Positions 33,041 through 43,025 of a stretch of 64,000 bases of DNA are shown here, one piece after another. The DNA comes from Pseudomicrostroma phylloplanum (taxonomy: Eukaryota; Basidiomycota; Exobasidiomycetes; Microstromatales). The stretch is taken from the NCBI GenBank assembly GCA_039545275.1, contig BCHS01000004.1:1-64000 (forward strand). The letters run 5' to 3'. The stretch's first letter is position 1. Every line of letters starts with the position of its first letter. Both the position numbers and the translations under genes were made by a program. The notes under the pieces were generated by a model that saw only the letters and a program-made list of their open reading frames with translations, ran no database searches and had not been told where the DNA came from.

Positions 33041-35431
33041 CTACAATGCCGCCTGGACGTTCGACGCATTACCATAAGTCTCTGTGCCATCCGCAATGAC
33101 TTTTCGTGAGACCGTGTCTTTCATTTGGGGTAGGTCCATCGCAGGGTTCCACGCAAAGAAGTTGGCCGGCTTGAGCCAGACAGCGAGATGCTCGACGGGC
33201 ATGATGGGGAAACTGTTGAAGGTGTGAATGGTGGAGTGGTCAGATCTGTGATTCTCGGCGGCAGTCGTGGTCGAATCTTCCTGCACTCACTCTTCTGGAC
33301 GTGGGACATGTGTGATCCCAAACGTGACCCAGGCCACCAGGTCCTCATCCTCAACATTGTGACCATCTTCTACCCAGTGCGAAATATCATCTTTGGCTGT
33401 GTCTCTCTGCTGTGGTACGTACTTGCCCGCTGGCCATAGTTGCTCTTCGTCGTGCTTCGAGACCCACAGGGCCTTTGTGGCAAACCGAGCCCTTTTGGTC
33501 ACCATCGCATCGCGGTGAGGTGCCAATGTTTCGTAATCTCGCGTATGGATACGGTAGGACACAGGCAATCCAGAGGCGTAGTGACGGCGCTTGGTGTTGA
33601 CGATGGAGAATGTGCGGTGCTTCGTAGCGTCCCAATCGTACCCTCCTGCTCGAGTGATGTTGGAAGAGGACAGCCTGAATCCATTGCCCAAGTAGTTGGC
33701 AGGGCTGCCTACGGGTGCGGCTGTTGGGAGGATGTCGGATTGTACGACGGTGTTTTCATGTCCGTCGATCATCGGATCGATCCTCAAGGAGAAAATGTGC
33801 TGATGCAACTGAGCAGTCACCGATGGCGCGACTTCCACTCCATACGGGTTGATTTCGGCTACACCTTCTCGCTTAAGAGCCAGGTTGAGGATCCCTGTTA
33901 GGCGCACCTCTACCTGTATGTTGCCGTCAGCAAAAAAGTTATAATTGAAGATGTACTCGTAGTTGGCAATTGTACAGATCATTTGAACGACGAGCTTGCG
34001 ATTTCGAGCAGAGTAGGCTCGCCCGCCTTCTCGGTAGTCTGTGTGCTTGAAGGCGAGACCGGCGTCTTCCTCGTGGATGCAGATGCATTGTTTGATGGTC
34101 ACGGGGCTGCCGTCCAAGCCCACATATGTACCATCGAGGTATGAGATACTCCCCAGGCAGTCGCATCCGATGGCGAGACTGTTGGCTAGCGTGCCGATTG
34201 AGTACTCCCCGACGTCGAAGGCGAACTTGCGAGGTGCGGGAAAGAGGGTCTCTGCGTACGGGACGGTCATCTCAGCACACGAGAGTCGGTAGAAGAGCGG
34301 GCGGACTTGATCGCCGTCCCTGTATGTGACAGTGTTAATGGTGAGGCCGTCGCGGGGATGGAAGCCTATGTGGAAGTTCCATTTGCTCCATGAAATTTCG
34401 TTGCCATTGAGCGTATAGCTGACTCCCTCTGGCTGTACAACGTACAGTGGCTTGAGATCATCACGAGGCTTGGCCATGCGAGAGTCCTGTGCCATCAGGT
34501 CTGGAAGGTAGTCGTAGGATTGCATGGGCGGGGGAATACGCTCTCGACTAGCATATTGAAGAGCAACTTCGGGGTCTGTGGTCAGCGAAGAGGGAGGGCG
34601 ACCATCGATGGGCTCCTCTTTGCTACCCCTGTGTCTGCCCATGTCGATGGAGATGACCTCGTGGGTTTGGAGATCGAGCACGACGGTAAAGTCCATGGGA
34701 TGAGCGTAGAGATTCTCGTGAGGGCTCTTGCGAGCGTATACGAGACATTGCTGTACTCTGCGTCCAAGCTCGAATCTGTCGTCCCAGCCAATGGACCAGC
34801 CGTCGGCGTAGATTTGTTCAGGCTCGACGCCCACATCACGGGCGAGCTTGACAACGTCCGGGTTGCGACGAAGGGCAAAGTCGGCCTCTGCTAGCTCGTC
34901 AGGGTGAAGGGGAGGCTGGAGTCCTTCTTCTAGCTTGACGACCTTGGTCACTCTGCCGGGTGCGGGATAGATGTCCACGTAGAGCTCGTAAGCATCGCCT
35001 GTGAGAGCGTCAACAATCTGACACTCCGAGTGACGGGACGAAAGAAGCCGTTTCGCCTCAGCCTGTGAGGTTGCAGTAGCGTTGAGAGGCAGAGGTAGAC
35101 CCAAGGCGGCCAAGACGAGCTCCTTGGGAGGGTTGGCCAGATACGCCGTCAGTAGCTTATAGGCACGAATCTCAGTCTGTTCGGCAATGAAGATCTGAAT
35201 GATCTTGGCTAGATCGCGCATCCTGTGTGAATAGAGATAGCTCTGTCAGCGCCAGGAATACAGGGTGAGTGATAGTCTGCCAGACACTCACTGTGTCTCA
35301 TTCAGTGGATCAAGAGGGTGGTGCGGGCCGGCTCGGTCCTTTCGGACCGCCGAAGTGCTTGCGCATCCCTTGGAAGTGCAGGACTGAGAGGAAGGCATCT
35401 CTCCGCTTGCGATGGTTGTGGCAGGACTCAT
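33041..35431 (-). CDS. Copper amine oxidase (topaquinone enzyme)
   Basis: Oxidises primary amines to aldehydes, releasing ammonia and hydrogen peroxide. Three coding exons: 35292-35431, 33291-35222 and 33041-33212 (747 residues). HPLDPLNETQMRDLA spans the first splice and opens the N2 domain. The topaquinone-forming Tyr is the first Tyr of IANYEYIFNY (about residue 466). Copper ligands are the two His of HQHIFSLRIDP and a third in GITHVPRPEEDFPIMP, which crosses the last splice. The Asp of YREGGRAYSARNRKL to YDWD regions and the C-terminal VEHLAVWLKPANFF also fit the family. Start 35431 is the nearest Met; a start at 35599 is in frame. It shares a promoter with the divergent agmatinase gene, whose product putrescine is a classic substrate. 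Confidence 0.93.
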
Positions 35432-35954
35432 GGTGAATGATGATGGGAGCGAAGCATGAGATGGAAGAGGTGCAAGGATTGCAATCGAGCCATCTGCCTC
35501 TTGTACGTCCTCCTGCCCCAACGGACATGGCGGAGCAGGCCCAATGGATGAGGAGCACAGGACCCTGCAGAGCAGTACAGGGCCATGCAGTGGAAGCACA
35601 GGAGGATGCAGCCGGAAGCGCGAATCGCGAGAGGATATCTCCCGCGCTTCAGGATTTCCCCGCTATGCTACGCTAAGCGCGGTCCACGGCGCTTAATTTC
35701 CCGCCAGTGCGGTGTCCGCGCGGCTGGCCGCGCTTAGGCTATCTCCGAAGATAAGGAGCCGCGGCGCGGGGTCACACACCTTGCTACTATAGCGCGCTTC
35801 GGCTAACTCGAGAGTGTACCGGATACGAGGAAGCAGTCCTACGATCGCTCGGCTGCTCAATAGATAGCAACGCGTCAAAGAGCTCGCTTTGAGCGATCAG
35901 AGCCATATTAGACAGATCCATCCTTCAGTTGCTCTCTGCCGGCAAGCGTCTTCG
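35432..35954. promoter_or_regulatory. Divergent promoter, amine oxidase/agmatinase
   Basis: 523 bases between start codons. CTAAGCG lies at 35673-35679, CGCTTAA at 35690-35696 and CGCTTAG at 35731-35737, with further GCGCGCTT words near 35644 and 35792. A GATAAG site (GATA-factor type, nitrogen control) lies at 35750-35755. Confidence 0.6.
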
Positions 35955-37642
35955 ATGTTATCTCTTTTGGCGTGTATCCTCCTGACTTCGGTCTCTTACG
36001 CTGGAGCGCATGGACATGGTCATACCCACGATAGTGCCGAGCATATGCGGGTCGCTCATGGTGTCTACCGAGAGCCGTATCCTGAGTGAGCCTAGCTTCG
36101 CTTTCCTCCATCAAATGCAGGAGAAAACAGGTAATTGACAAAATCTGCCATACTTCCCTTCTTCAAACAGCGGCAAGAATCCTCTGACTCTGGTCGAGCC
36201 TCCATTCCTAGCTGCAGATGCCCAGATCAATCTCCAGACACCCGCGGGCGATGCGATCTTTGCCGGCCTGGGTACATTTGGCCACTTGCCCTTTGGGGCA
36301 TGTCTTTCGCCCATTACAGCTCACATCCCCTATGGCTCTGAAGAGCTCGCTCCCGGGGACAACTTTGACGTGGGCATCATTGGTATGCCATTCGACACTG
36401 CCGTCAGCTTCAGGCCTGGCGCTCGCTTTGGCCCCAGCGGCATCCGGCACAACAGCAAACGTATGTCCAAGTTCAGAGGCTATAACGTCCCTCTGGGTCT
36501 GAACGTGTACGAGAGCGGACAGAAGATCCTTGACTGCGGAGACATTCCAGTGACCGCGTTCGACAACACTCTGGCATTGCAGCAGATGGAACAAGGCTAC
36601 TTGTCGCTGCTTCATCGTCCGACGAACACGACACATGTCAAAAGGCATCGAGCAGCGACGGGCATCGATGAGATACTCGATACTCCTCTCTACACCAAGA
36701 CCGGAAAGCTGCATCCCAAGATGATCACCTTGGGCGGCGACCACACCCTCGTGCTCCCCGTCCTACGTGCGCTGAACACTGCTTATGGTCCGGTAGCTGT
36801 GATACACTTCGACAGGTAGGTGACAGCCTGACGAAATGGCCATGCCGCTCAACAATAGCAATTGATGTAGTACACTGTCCGTTCGCCACAGTCACCTAGA
36901 CTCTTGGGACCCTGGATTCTACGGCGGAGAAGACACGTCCAAGACTTCTGCTATCAATCACGGAACCTGTAAGTGGAAGCGAAAGGGCATTTCAGATGGT
37001 GGGTAGCTGGCTGATGCAAGGCCCCCTCTCCAGTCTTCTGGCACGCCAGCAATGAGGGTTTGATCCGCAACGGCTCAGCGACCCATGCTGGCATTCGCAC
37101 AAGGTTGGCACAGGCAAGCGATTACGATGACGATTTCAAAAGTGGATTTAGCCTTCAAGAAGCGAGCGTGATAGATGACATTGGGACCGCGGGGATCGTG
37201 GAGAACATTCGCAAAGCAGTGGCCGGAAACCCAGTCTAGTAAGTCACGTAACGACGCCAGTGGATTTGACTGTGTGGATCTCTGACTCTTAGACTGCTCG
37301 TCTCAAAAGTCTGTCCATCGACATTGACGTTCTGGACCCTAGCGCAGCTCCCGCGACGGGTACACCCGAGACAGGAGGCTGGAGTACCCGTGAGCTCCGC
37401 AAGATCATTCGAGGGCTGGACGGCCTGGACATCATCGGTGAGTGGAGGCCGACAAAGATCGCTTGACTTGCTAGGCATTGACATGGAAGCACCTCACAGG
37501 GGCCGACATTGTCGAAGTCGCTCCTCCCTACGACACGCAGGCATCTCTCACACAGATGGCGGCTGCAGATTTGGTCTGGGAGATCCTCGGCTTGATGGTG
37601 AAACGCGGTCCACTGGTCGAGGGTACGCAGAGCACAAAGTGA
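35955..37642 (+). CDS. Agmatinase (ureohydrolase) with signal peptide
   Basis: Hydrolyses agmatine to putrescine and urea with two Mn2+ ions. Six coding exons: 35955-36085, 36171-36815, 36892-36968, 37034-37238, 37310-37437 and 37500-37642 (442 residues). Manganese-site motifs are intact: GGDHTLVLP (about residue 233), [11 protein letters not shown] across a splice (about 257-267) and [10 protein letters not shown] (about 354). [19 protein letters not shown] is the ureohydrolase block that separates agmatinase from arginase. The first 18 residues form a clear signal peptide, followed by the His-rich HGHGHTHD. About 55 residues with [22 protein letters not shown] are inserted before GGDHT. A 10-base piece at 36121-36130 between possible splice sites is not used, since it breaks the frame. 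Secretion suggests use of external agmatine; urea uptake could go through the Dur3-type gene at 56-58 kb. Confidence 0.92.
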
Positions 37643-37747
37643 TGGTCATGGCACGTCTCGAGGTAAATTGCTTCAGAAAACGACGCACACCGGCGAGCGG
37701 GACAGTCAGCTCAGCCACAGGACCCACGACCATTCCTTGTCGCCAAA

Positions 37748-39598
37748 TCAGTAGCCCTCGATCTCCTCCTCGAAAGGATTGTACTTCGGCTTGTCCTCGT
37801 CATCCTCATCTTCGTCCGAACCGTTCTCCTCTCTTGCCAGCATCTCCTTCTTGAGCGCGTCCTTGTCCTTCTTTGACATCGGAGGAGCCGTCTTGGGTGG
37901 AGGTGCAGGCTGACGATTAGGATGCAGTGGTGGAATGAGGGACCTTCGCCCGAGACCTGGCCTGCGGTGTGATGCTGAAGAGAGAAGAGAAGAGAGAGCT
38001 GATACGGAGGGGTGTGGTGAAAAGTAGCTGCGCGGTGTAAGCGATTGCCTTGGTGAGACAGGCAAGGGCAGTGCGACTCACCTTTGCCAGAGAAAGACCT
38101 CCGCGCCGAATCTTCCGGGGTCTCTGCCCGTGTGGGAGTGATGCCTGGTCTGGCCGCTGCAGCAGATGGAGTCATGGGAGAGGACCGAGACTGGCCACTT
38201 GGGGTTGCGTTGCTAACAGAAGTCTGTCCCCTCACTTGCTCTTGGGTCGTGTCCGCGGCAGCCGTCTCCCGTTCACTGGCCTGCTTCTGCTTCGTAGATG
38301 GCTCAATCACTGGAGGAGCCTTCGACTTATCCGTGACAGACGCCCTTGCGATAGGAGAGGCTGCTGTCGAAACCCTGTTAGTGCCGGCCTCGACATGAGA
38401 CAGAGCGTGTGTGACGTCGCTTGACTTCTTTCTGCTAGTAGATTTGACAGGCGGGGCATCTTCCTCGTCACTCATCTCGAGCAAGTCCATTTCGTCCCTG
38501 TCATCGTTGACAGGCGGGGGTCTCAGAGGTGATTTGCTCGACGAAGTAGAGGCCGAAGGCTGTGCAGCCACGTCTGCCTGGCCGCCTGAGCCTTTGCGAG
38601 CAGGGCTAGTTGCCTCGCCGGACTTGTCACTTCTACTGGCTTCTCTTGTAGCCGCTTCGATCTCTCGTGAGGATTCATCTTCCTCCTCGTCTCCTTCGCT
38701 CTCGGTCTCTTCGTCTTCCCTCTCCTCGCGGACCTGCAAGGCCTGCAGTTGCCTCTTCCTTGCGCTTGCCTTTGCCTCTCTAGCAGCGGAGCGATGTCGA
38801 TCGATGGGCGCCGTGACCTGCCTGCCACTTCGTGTTGTTTCCGCAGCTCGATTCGCACCAGACGTGGAAGGCACAGTCGATGCGGATGCTGATCGGCTGG
38901 AGCTTGCCTCGCCGCTAGCACTCTGAGGTTCCACGCTGCTCTTGCTGCCACTGGCACTCGCGCTCCTCCGAGCAGCTTTCTCTTCGGCCTTTTTGGCTTT
39001 CTCTTTCTCCTTCTTCAGCCTTTGCTTCTCTTTCTCGGCTGCTTTTTCTTCTTTGGTTTTGATGGGGTTGCCGTCTTTGTCGCAGTCAGTGGCGTAACGC
39101 ACCTTCTTGAGCGAGGCTGATCGCGCCGGCCTACCCGCTGCTGTAAAGTACTCGTCTGGTGAGGCAGGGCGTTTACCCGCCGCTGATTCCACTGGAGTAA
39201 TCGGTATGATGCTGCTGCCTACATCGCTGACTGCAGTCTGGCCGGAGTAAGCTGGCTCGGAAGGGGAGGCGCCTGATAGGAGAGAGTGAGGGCGAAAGGG
39301 CGTGGGCAGGCAGGCAGGCAGGCGAAGGCTGAGTATCAGCGACACAGTGTATACCCATCGGCACTGGCAGCTTCTGATCACACTCACCTCGACTTGCACT
39401 GCTACTAGCCGGGTCAGCTCGCGGTGGTGAGTAAGCTCGCTCGACAAGGCCTGCGTCCTGCTGAGGTACTCCACTCGAGTTGCTGCTGGTGGAAGGCGCA
39501 CTTGCAGCACCGGTAGCTACTCGGTCCCCTGATGCGCCTGGCAGTGCCTCGCCTCGTAGTTCTACGGGAGGCGTAACCATGTCAGCACGGTCTGTCAT
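37748..39598 (-). CDS. Disordered charged protein of unknown function
   Basis: Not recognised. Three coding exons, 39388-39598, 38082-39272 and 37748-37956, give 536 residues. The first 110 residues are Ser/Pro/Ala-rich, followed by KKVRYATDCDKDGNPIKTK and a long Lys/Glu helix (about 135-165) that looks like a single alpha helix or coiled coil. The middle alternates Ser/Arg stretches with acidic blocks (EDEETESEGDEEEDES). The last exon is the most ordered: GLGRRSLIPPLHPNR, then SKKDKDALKKEMLAREE, an acidic run and the tail KYNPFEEEIEGY. The composition suggests a nuclear, chromatin- or RNA-associated protein. The acceptor of the last intron was chosen by frame (after GGCCAG). It converges on the agmatinase gene with about 105 bases between them. 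Confidence 0.65.
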
Positions 39599-39892
39599 TG
39601 TGAGGCGCTACACAATCGTGGCAGAGTATATGCGAGGTGAGGAAGTAGCTGGAAGTGTTGGTTGCGTGAGTGGAGCAACGTCGAGTCGCGCCTCTCAATC
39701 CAAGCGCGAAGCCACTTCCGCCGGCTGGGCTTCCGTCGATTGCCCAATGCTGCCTGCTTGCTCGCTTCCGCTCCGACTTTTGTACCTGCGCGCACGCCCT
39801 CTACCCGCCTGCCTTCCTTTCTTCCTGAGGCTCCTTGGTACGGACTGCTGATCACACCAACACCTCGTTCTTCATTCGCATCTCACATCATC

Positions 39893-40504
39893 ATGTTCCC
39901 CACACTACGCCTATTCTCGCGGACAACGTACCGTGGAGCCTCAGGCTCCGGGCCTGGTCGCTCAGGAAACACAGCCGCCCGTTCCTCGCCCGACTCTCGC
40001 AAATCGCCTACCGATCTCGCTTCCGCAAACTGGTTCAAGAGGTCCCAGCGAGGTCTGTACGACGGCGCTCAGCTGCAGACGGGTAACAATGTGCCAGACT
40101 CTCGTCAGAAGACCAAGAGGGTCTTCAAGCCAAACGTGCAGAGAAAAGCCATCTGGAGTGAGGTTCTCAACGAATGGGTTAGGTTGAGGCTCACCACAAG
40201 AGGACTCAGGTCCATTGAGAAGAAGGGCGGGCTGGATCAGTACATTGCTAGCACGTCCGACTGGAAGCTGGGAGAGTTTGGCAGGAGTCTGAGATCCGAG
40301 ATGGGAAAGAAGGCAAGACTGCTGCAGAGAGAGTCGCAGCTCGCACAGGTTGTTAGTGCAATGGCACCCAAGGGACCTCAGCCGAATGGACGCAAGGTGA
40401 CAGCAAGCCGGGCTAGCAGCGACGTGGATCAGACAGCTCAAGCACTGGAGGGGATGGACATCGGCGCTGCCAGAGCTTCACGGGCAACATCAGACTCATC
40501 ATGA
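39893..40504 (+). CDS. Mitochondrial ribosomal protein bL28m
   Basis: Component of the large mitochondrial ribosomal subunit. Single exon, 203 residues. An Arg/Ser-rich presequence without acidic residues (MFPTLRLFSRTTYRG and on) precedes the bL28 core: KRSQRGLYDGAQLQTGNNV, then RQKTKRVFKPNVQRKAIWSE and LRLTTRGLRSIEKKGGLDQYI, which match the N-terminal strand, RRxWxPNV-like block and the TTxxLRxIxKxGGID-like block of bL28. The C-terminal 70 residues are an extension with low conservation, common in fungal mitoribosomal proteins. The start at 39893 is the Met that opens the presequence; an upstream in-frame start at 39662 lies in the promoter. It is divergent from the disordered-protein gene with 294 bases between starts. 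Confidence 0.88.
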   Translation: MFPTLRLFSRTTYRGASGSGPGRSGNTAARSSPDSRKSPTDLASANWFKRSQRGLYDGAQLQTGNNVPDSRQKTKRVFKPNVQRKAIWSEVLNEWVRLRLTTRGLRSIEKKGGLDQYIASTSDWKLGEFGRSLRSEMGKKARLLQRESQLAQVVSAMAPKGPQPNGRKVTASRASSDVDQTAQALEGMDIGAARASRATSDSS

Positions 40505-41877
40505 GCTGCGCGGCCATCTTGGACTCTGGAAGCAGTGCGCACGGGGGATCTCTGGTAGCTATTATACGGCCGAGGATTTTGCCTTGTAAGGACGCCCCCT
40601 GCTCCAGCTCCGCTTCCCCGGTCCAAGTCTACCTTGCCGCCACCCAATCTCATTAGTCTGCGTGGTCAAGCAGTTTCTTCCTCCTCTACCATACCCAATC
40701 CTCAGCCGGGCTGGATCTCTTACTTCACTTGTACAACAGCATCATTTCCTCACCTTCTTCAGCAATCCATCTCTTCTCCGGCATTGAGCGGGGTGTGGCT
40801 CTACGGCGGGCCAAACAGGGTGACGGCTGTGTCAGAAAGATCCAGAAGCTAAGCGAGGCGGGGTCAGGTGCAGCTGACCATGACTCGACCTTCGTCAACC
40901 TCGGCGGAAAGGGAGACGCGTCTGCTTCGCCTGATCATATGAGTGTGCCAAGTCGACCACCATCTGATCAGCAGAGGATCGTAGGCCGGTGTTATCGGCG
41001 TAGACGTGGTAACAAAGGTCTGTAGCAGATCTGGATCGTGCCTGCGTGTGTGCCTGTGAGCAAAAGGGGGACGGCTGGGGGCCAGGCGTGGCGGGAGCAT
41101 CACTGAAGCAAGCAACTGCCGCTCCGGCAATTGTCCCGGCCCCGGCTCTACCCATCATCCAGACCACGCCGCTCCGCCCGGCCAACGGGAAACTCTATCA
41201 AGGGGAACAAAGAGGGAATACTCAGCCTCTTTCCGCCCATCGAGTCAATTGAAGCATACCGCTGCATTCCCTCACCGCTGATCCCGACCCATAACCCGTC
41301 GAGCTCACCGTCCCCTCCAGCATACCGACGGATCAGCTGTGCGGGCTGGGCTGACAGGAATCAGCGCAATTACACCTGTCCTGAGTCTTTGCCACCCGAC
41401 TTGGGGAGGGAGGGCAGATCACATAAAGCTCGGCAGCGGCACAAGACCCCACTCTCTCTCTCTCTCTCGTCTCCGGCAGATCAAGCATACGGCGAGGAGC
41501 ACCGCCTCCTGCACTCGCACACCCAGGTCTGACAGGCACAGTACGAGGGAAGCCCAAGCGCAGTGACTCGGACAAAGGCTACGCGGCGACCCTATAAGAT
41601 CCGCAAAGCCCCAGCTTGGCATTCACTCTTCCCTCCCCTCTCTACCATCCGATCTTTCCATCCGTCTACAACAACAACGCAATCAGAGCACTCGTATCAC
41701 CACCTCACGACGCCACGACGCTCACAACATCCGCAACCTCTCCAGCAGCCAGGTCGATTCGATCGCAGCGCCTGCCCTCTTGCCCTCCAGCATCCAAAGG
41801 ACCGCAAGCTTGCGGCCCACAGATCCTGGCCCTGCTCAGCTACATCAGCTCGCGCCTGCCTTCTCCACATTGCTACG
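40505..41877. other. Intergenic region with pyrimidine-rich leader
   Basis: About 1.37 kb between bL28m and the small membrane protein gene. A CT microsatellite lies at 41452-41468 and a TATAAG word at about 41594. From about 41600 to the next start codon the plus strand is strongly C/T-rich, as expected of a fungal promoter-leader. No convincing gene. Confidence 0.5.
41452..41468. repeat. CT microsatellite
   Basis: Uninterrupted run of about eight CT units, in the promoter of the gene starting at 41878. Confidence 0.85.
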
Positions 41878-42574
41878 ATGCGCTCGAGGTGAGTAGAGAT
41901 GGCTGAGCTCCGGGAGCTGGGTGGATGCGCCCATAGTTGACGTGAGACAGCGGCCTCTTCCCTTTCCATATTCAGTCACTCTTCCCACTCTCAGCGAGCA
42001 CGCCTAGCTCTACGCTACGCCATTGTGACTACAGTGATGATCATGCTTCTTGTCGGGAACACCACTCCACTGCTGATCGATAAGGATGATGGTGGCTCGA
42101 GGCCTGAACCAAGGTGAGCAGTCGCCACGAGCGGATGAGAGTCGACGGATCGAGTGCCTAACCCATACATCTGCCTATTCGCTCTACCATCTCAGTGAAG
42201 CCGCCGTGGCTAATGACTTTTCTCTCTCGGCACCAGACCAAGCACTCCTCGCACGTGGTGCCCCCGTCGCCATCACGCCCGGAGCGATGCCTACCCCTGC
42301 ACCGTGGGTCATGTCGTACTCGCCCTCAGACGAAGAGGAAACAGCTTCACACGACGTCGTCACCTTCACCAATTCCATGGGCTGCATCGAGACCATCACT
42401 GCCGGCACAGCTGGCATCACAGGTAGCGGCGGCTCTCCCGAAGAGACGTGGATCCGCATCGCAGGCATCCTGGTCCCGGCCATCGTCGCCATCGGACTCG
42501 GCGTAGGTGGCTTCCTGGTCACTCTACACGTCAACAGACGCAACCCCGATGGGCAAGACGACTGGAGAAACTGA
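41878..42574 (+). CDS. Small two-TM protein of unknown function
   Basis: Not recognised. Three coding exons, 41878-41888 (only 11 bases), 41976-42113 and 42196-42574, give 175 residues. After a Ser/His/Arg-rich N-terminus comes a signal-anchor-like segment (YAIVTTVMIMLLVG, about residues 18-31). A polar part of about 100 residues, Ser/Thr/Ala/Glu-rich, follows, and then a second helix, IAGILVPAIVAIGLGVGGF (about 139-157), and a short basic tail NRRNPDGQDDWRN. The polar part would face outside or a lumen. Exon joins keep the frame at each step and the splice sites are standard, which supports the model despite the tiny first exon. It could be a cell-surface sensor or wall-associated protein; no function can be given. 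Confidence 0.6.
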
Positions 42575-43025
42575 GCACTGCGCCGTCCATCAAGTTCCCC
42601 TCTCCTGTCACTGTTATCATCAAGGGTCCATATACACGTTGGACGCCTCAATCTTCTCCGAAAGGTCTTCACCAGCATCTGCGTACTAGCTACACACCGC
42701 TCCCATCGCTAACGAAAGCAAACGACTGTATACTGTAATCGATCCACTCCTCGCCTCCTTCTTCTCTCGTCATCGCGCAGCGGCACTTTTGTGTCCAACA
42801 CGTAGACTTTCCCTCTTTCCAATGTTGTTAGACTCCAATCAGACGTACTGCTCTTTTCCTGCCAATTGTCAATACTAGTCAAGTCATCGTCATTCTCGTG
42901 TCTTCTCATCAAGCATTTTCGCACTGAGCTCAGTCATGGGATGTGTTTGCTGCTCTATTGCTTTCGACATCTCGTCTGATGATTCTTTTGCCGGATCTTT
43001 GTCTGGCCTCACCTGTACTTCGCAT
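42575..43025. other. Convergent spacer
   Basis: About 451 bases between the ends of the two-TM gene (plus) and the secreted basic protein gene (minus). Nothing else recognised. Confidence 0.5.

Noticed and set aside
36121..36130. Possible 10-base micro-exon in the agmatinase gene, flanked by AG and GT.
   Set aside because: Including it shifts the frame of the second exon; skipping it joins the conserved part correctly.
37711..39510. One long uninterrupted 599-codon frame for the disordered protein.
   Set aside because: Its end is an Arg-rich frame-shifted reading of the last exon; the spliced version gives the ordered GLGRRSLIPPL part and acidic tail.
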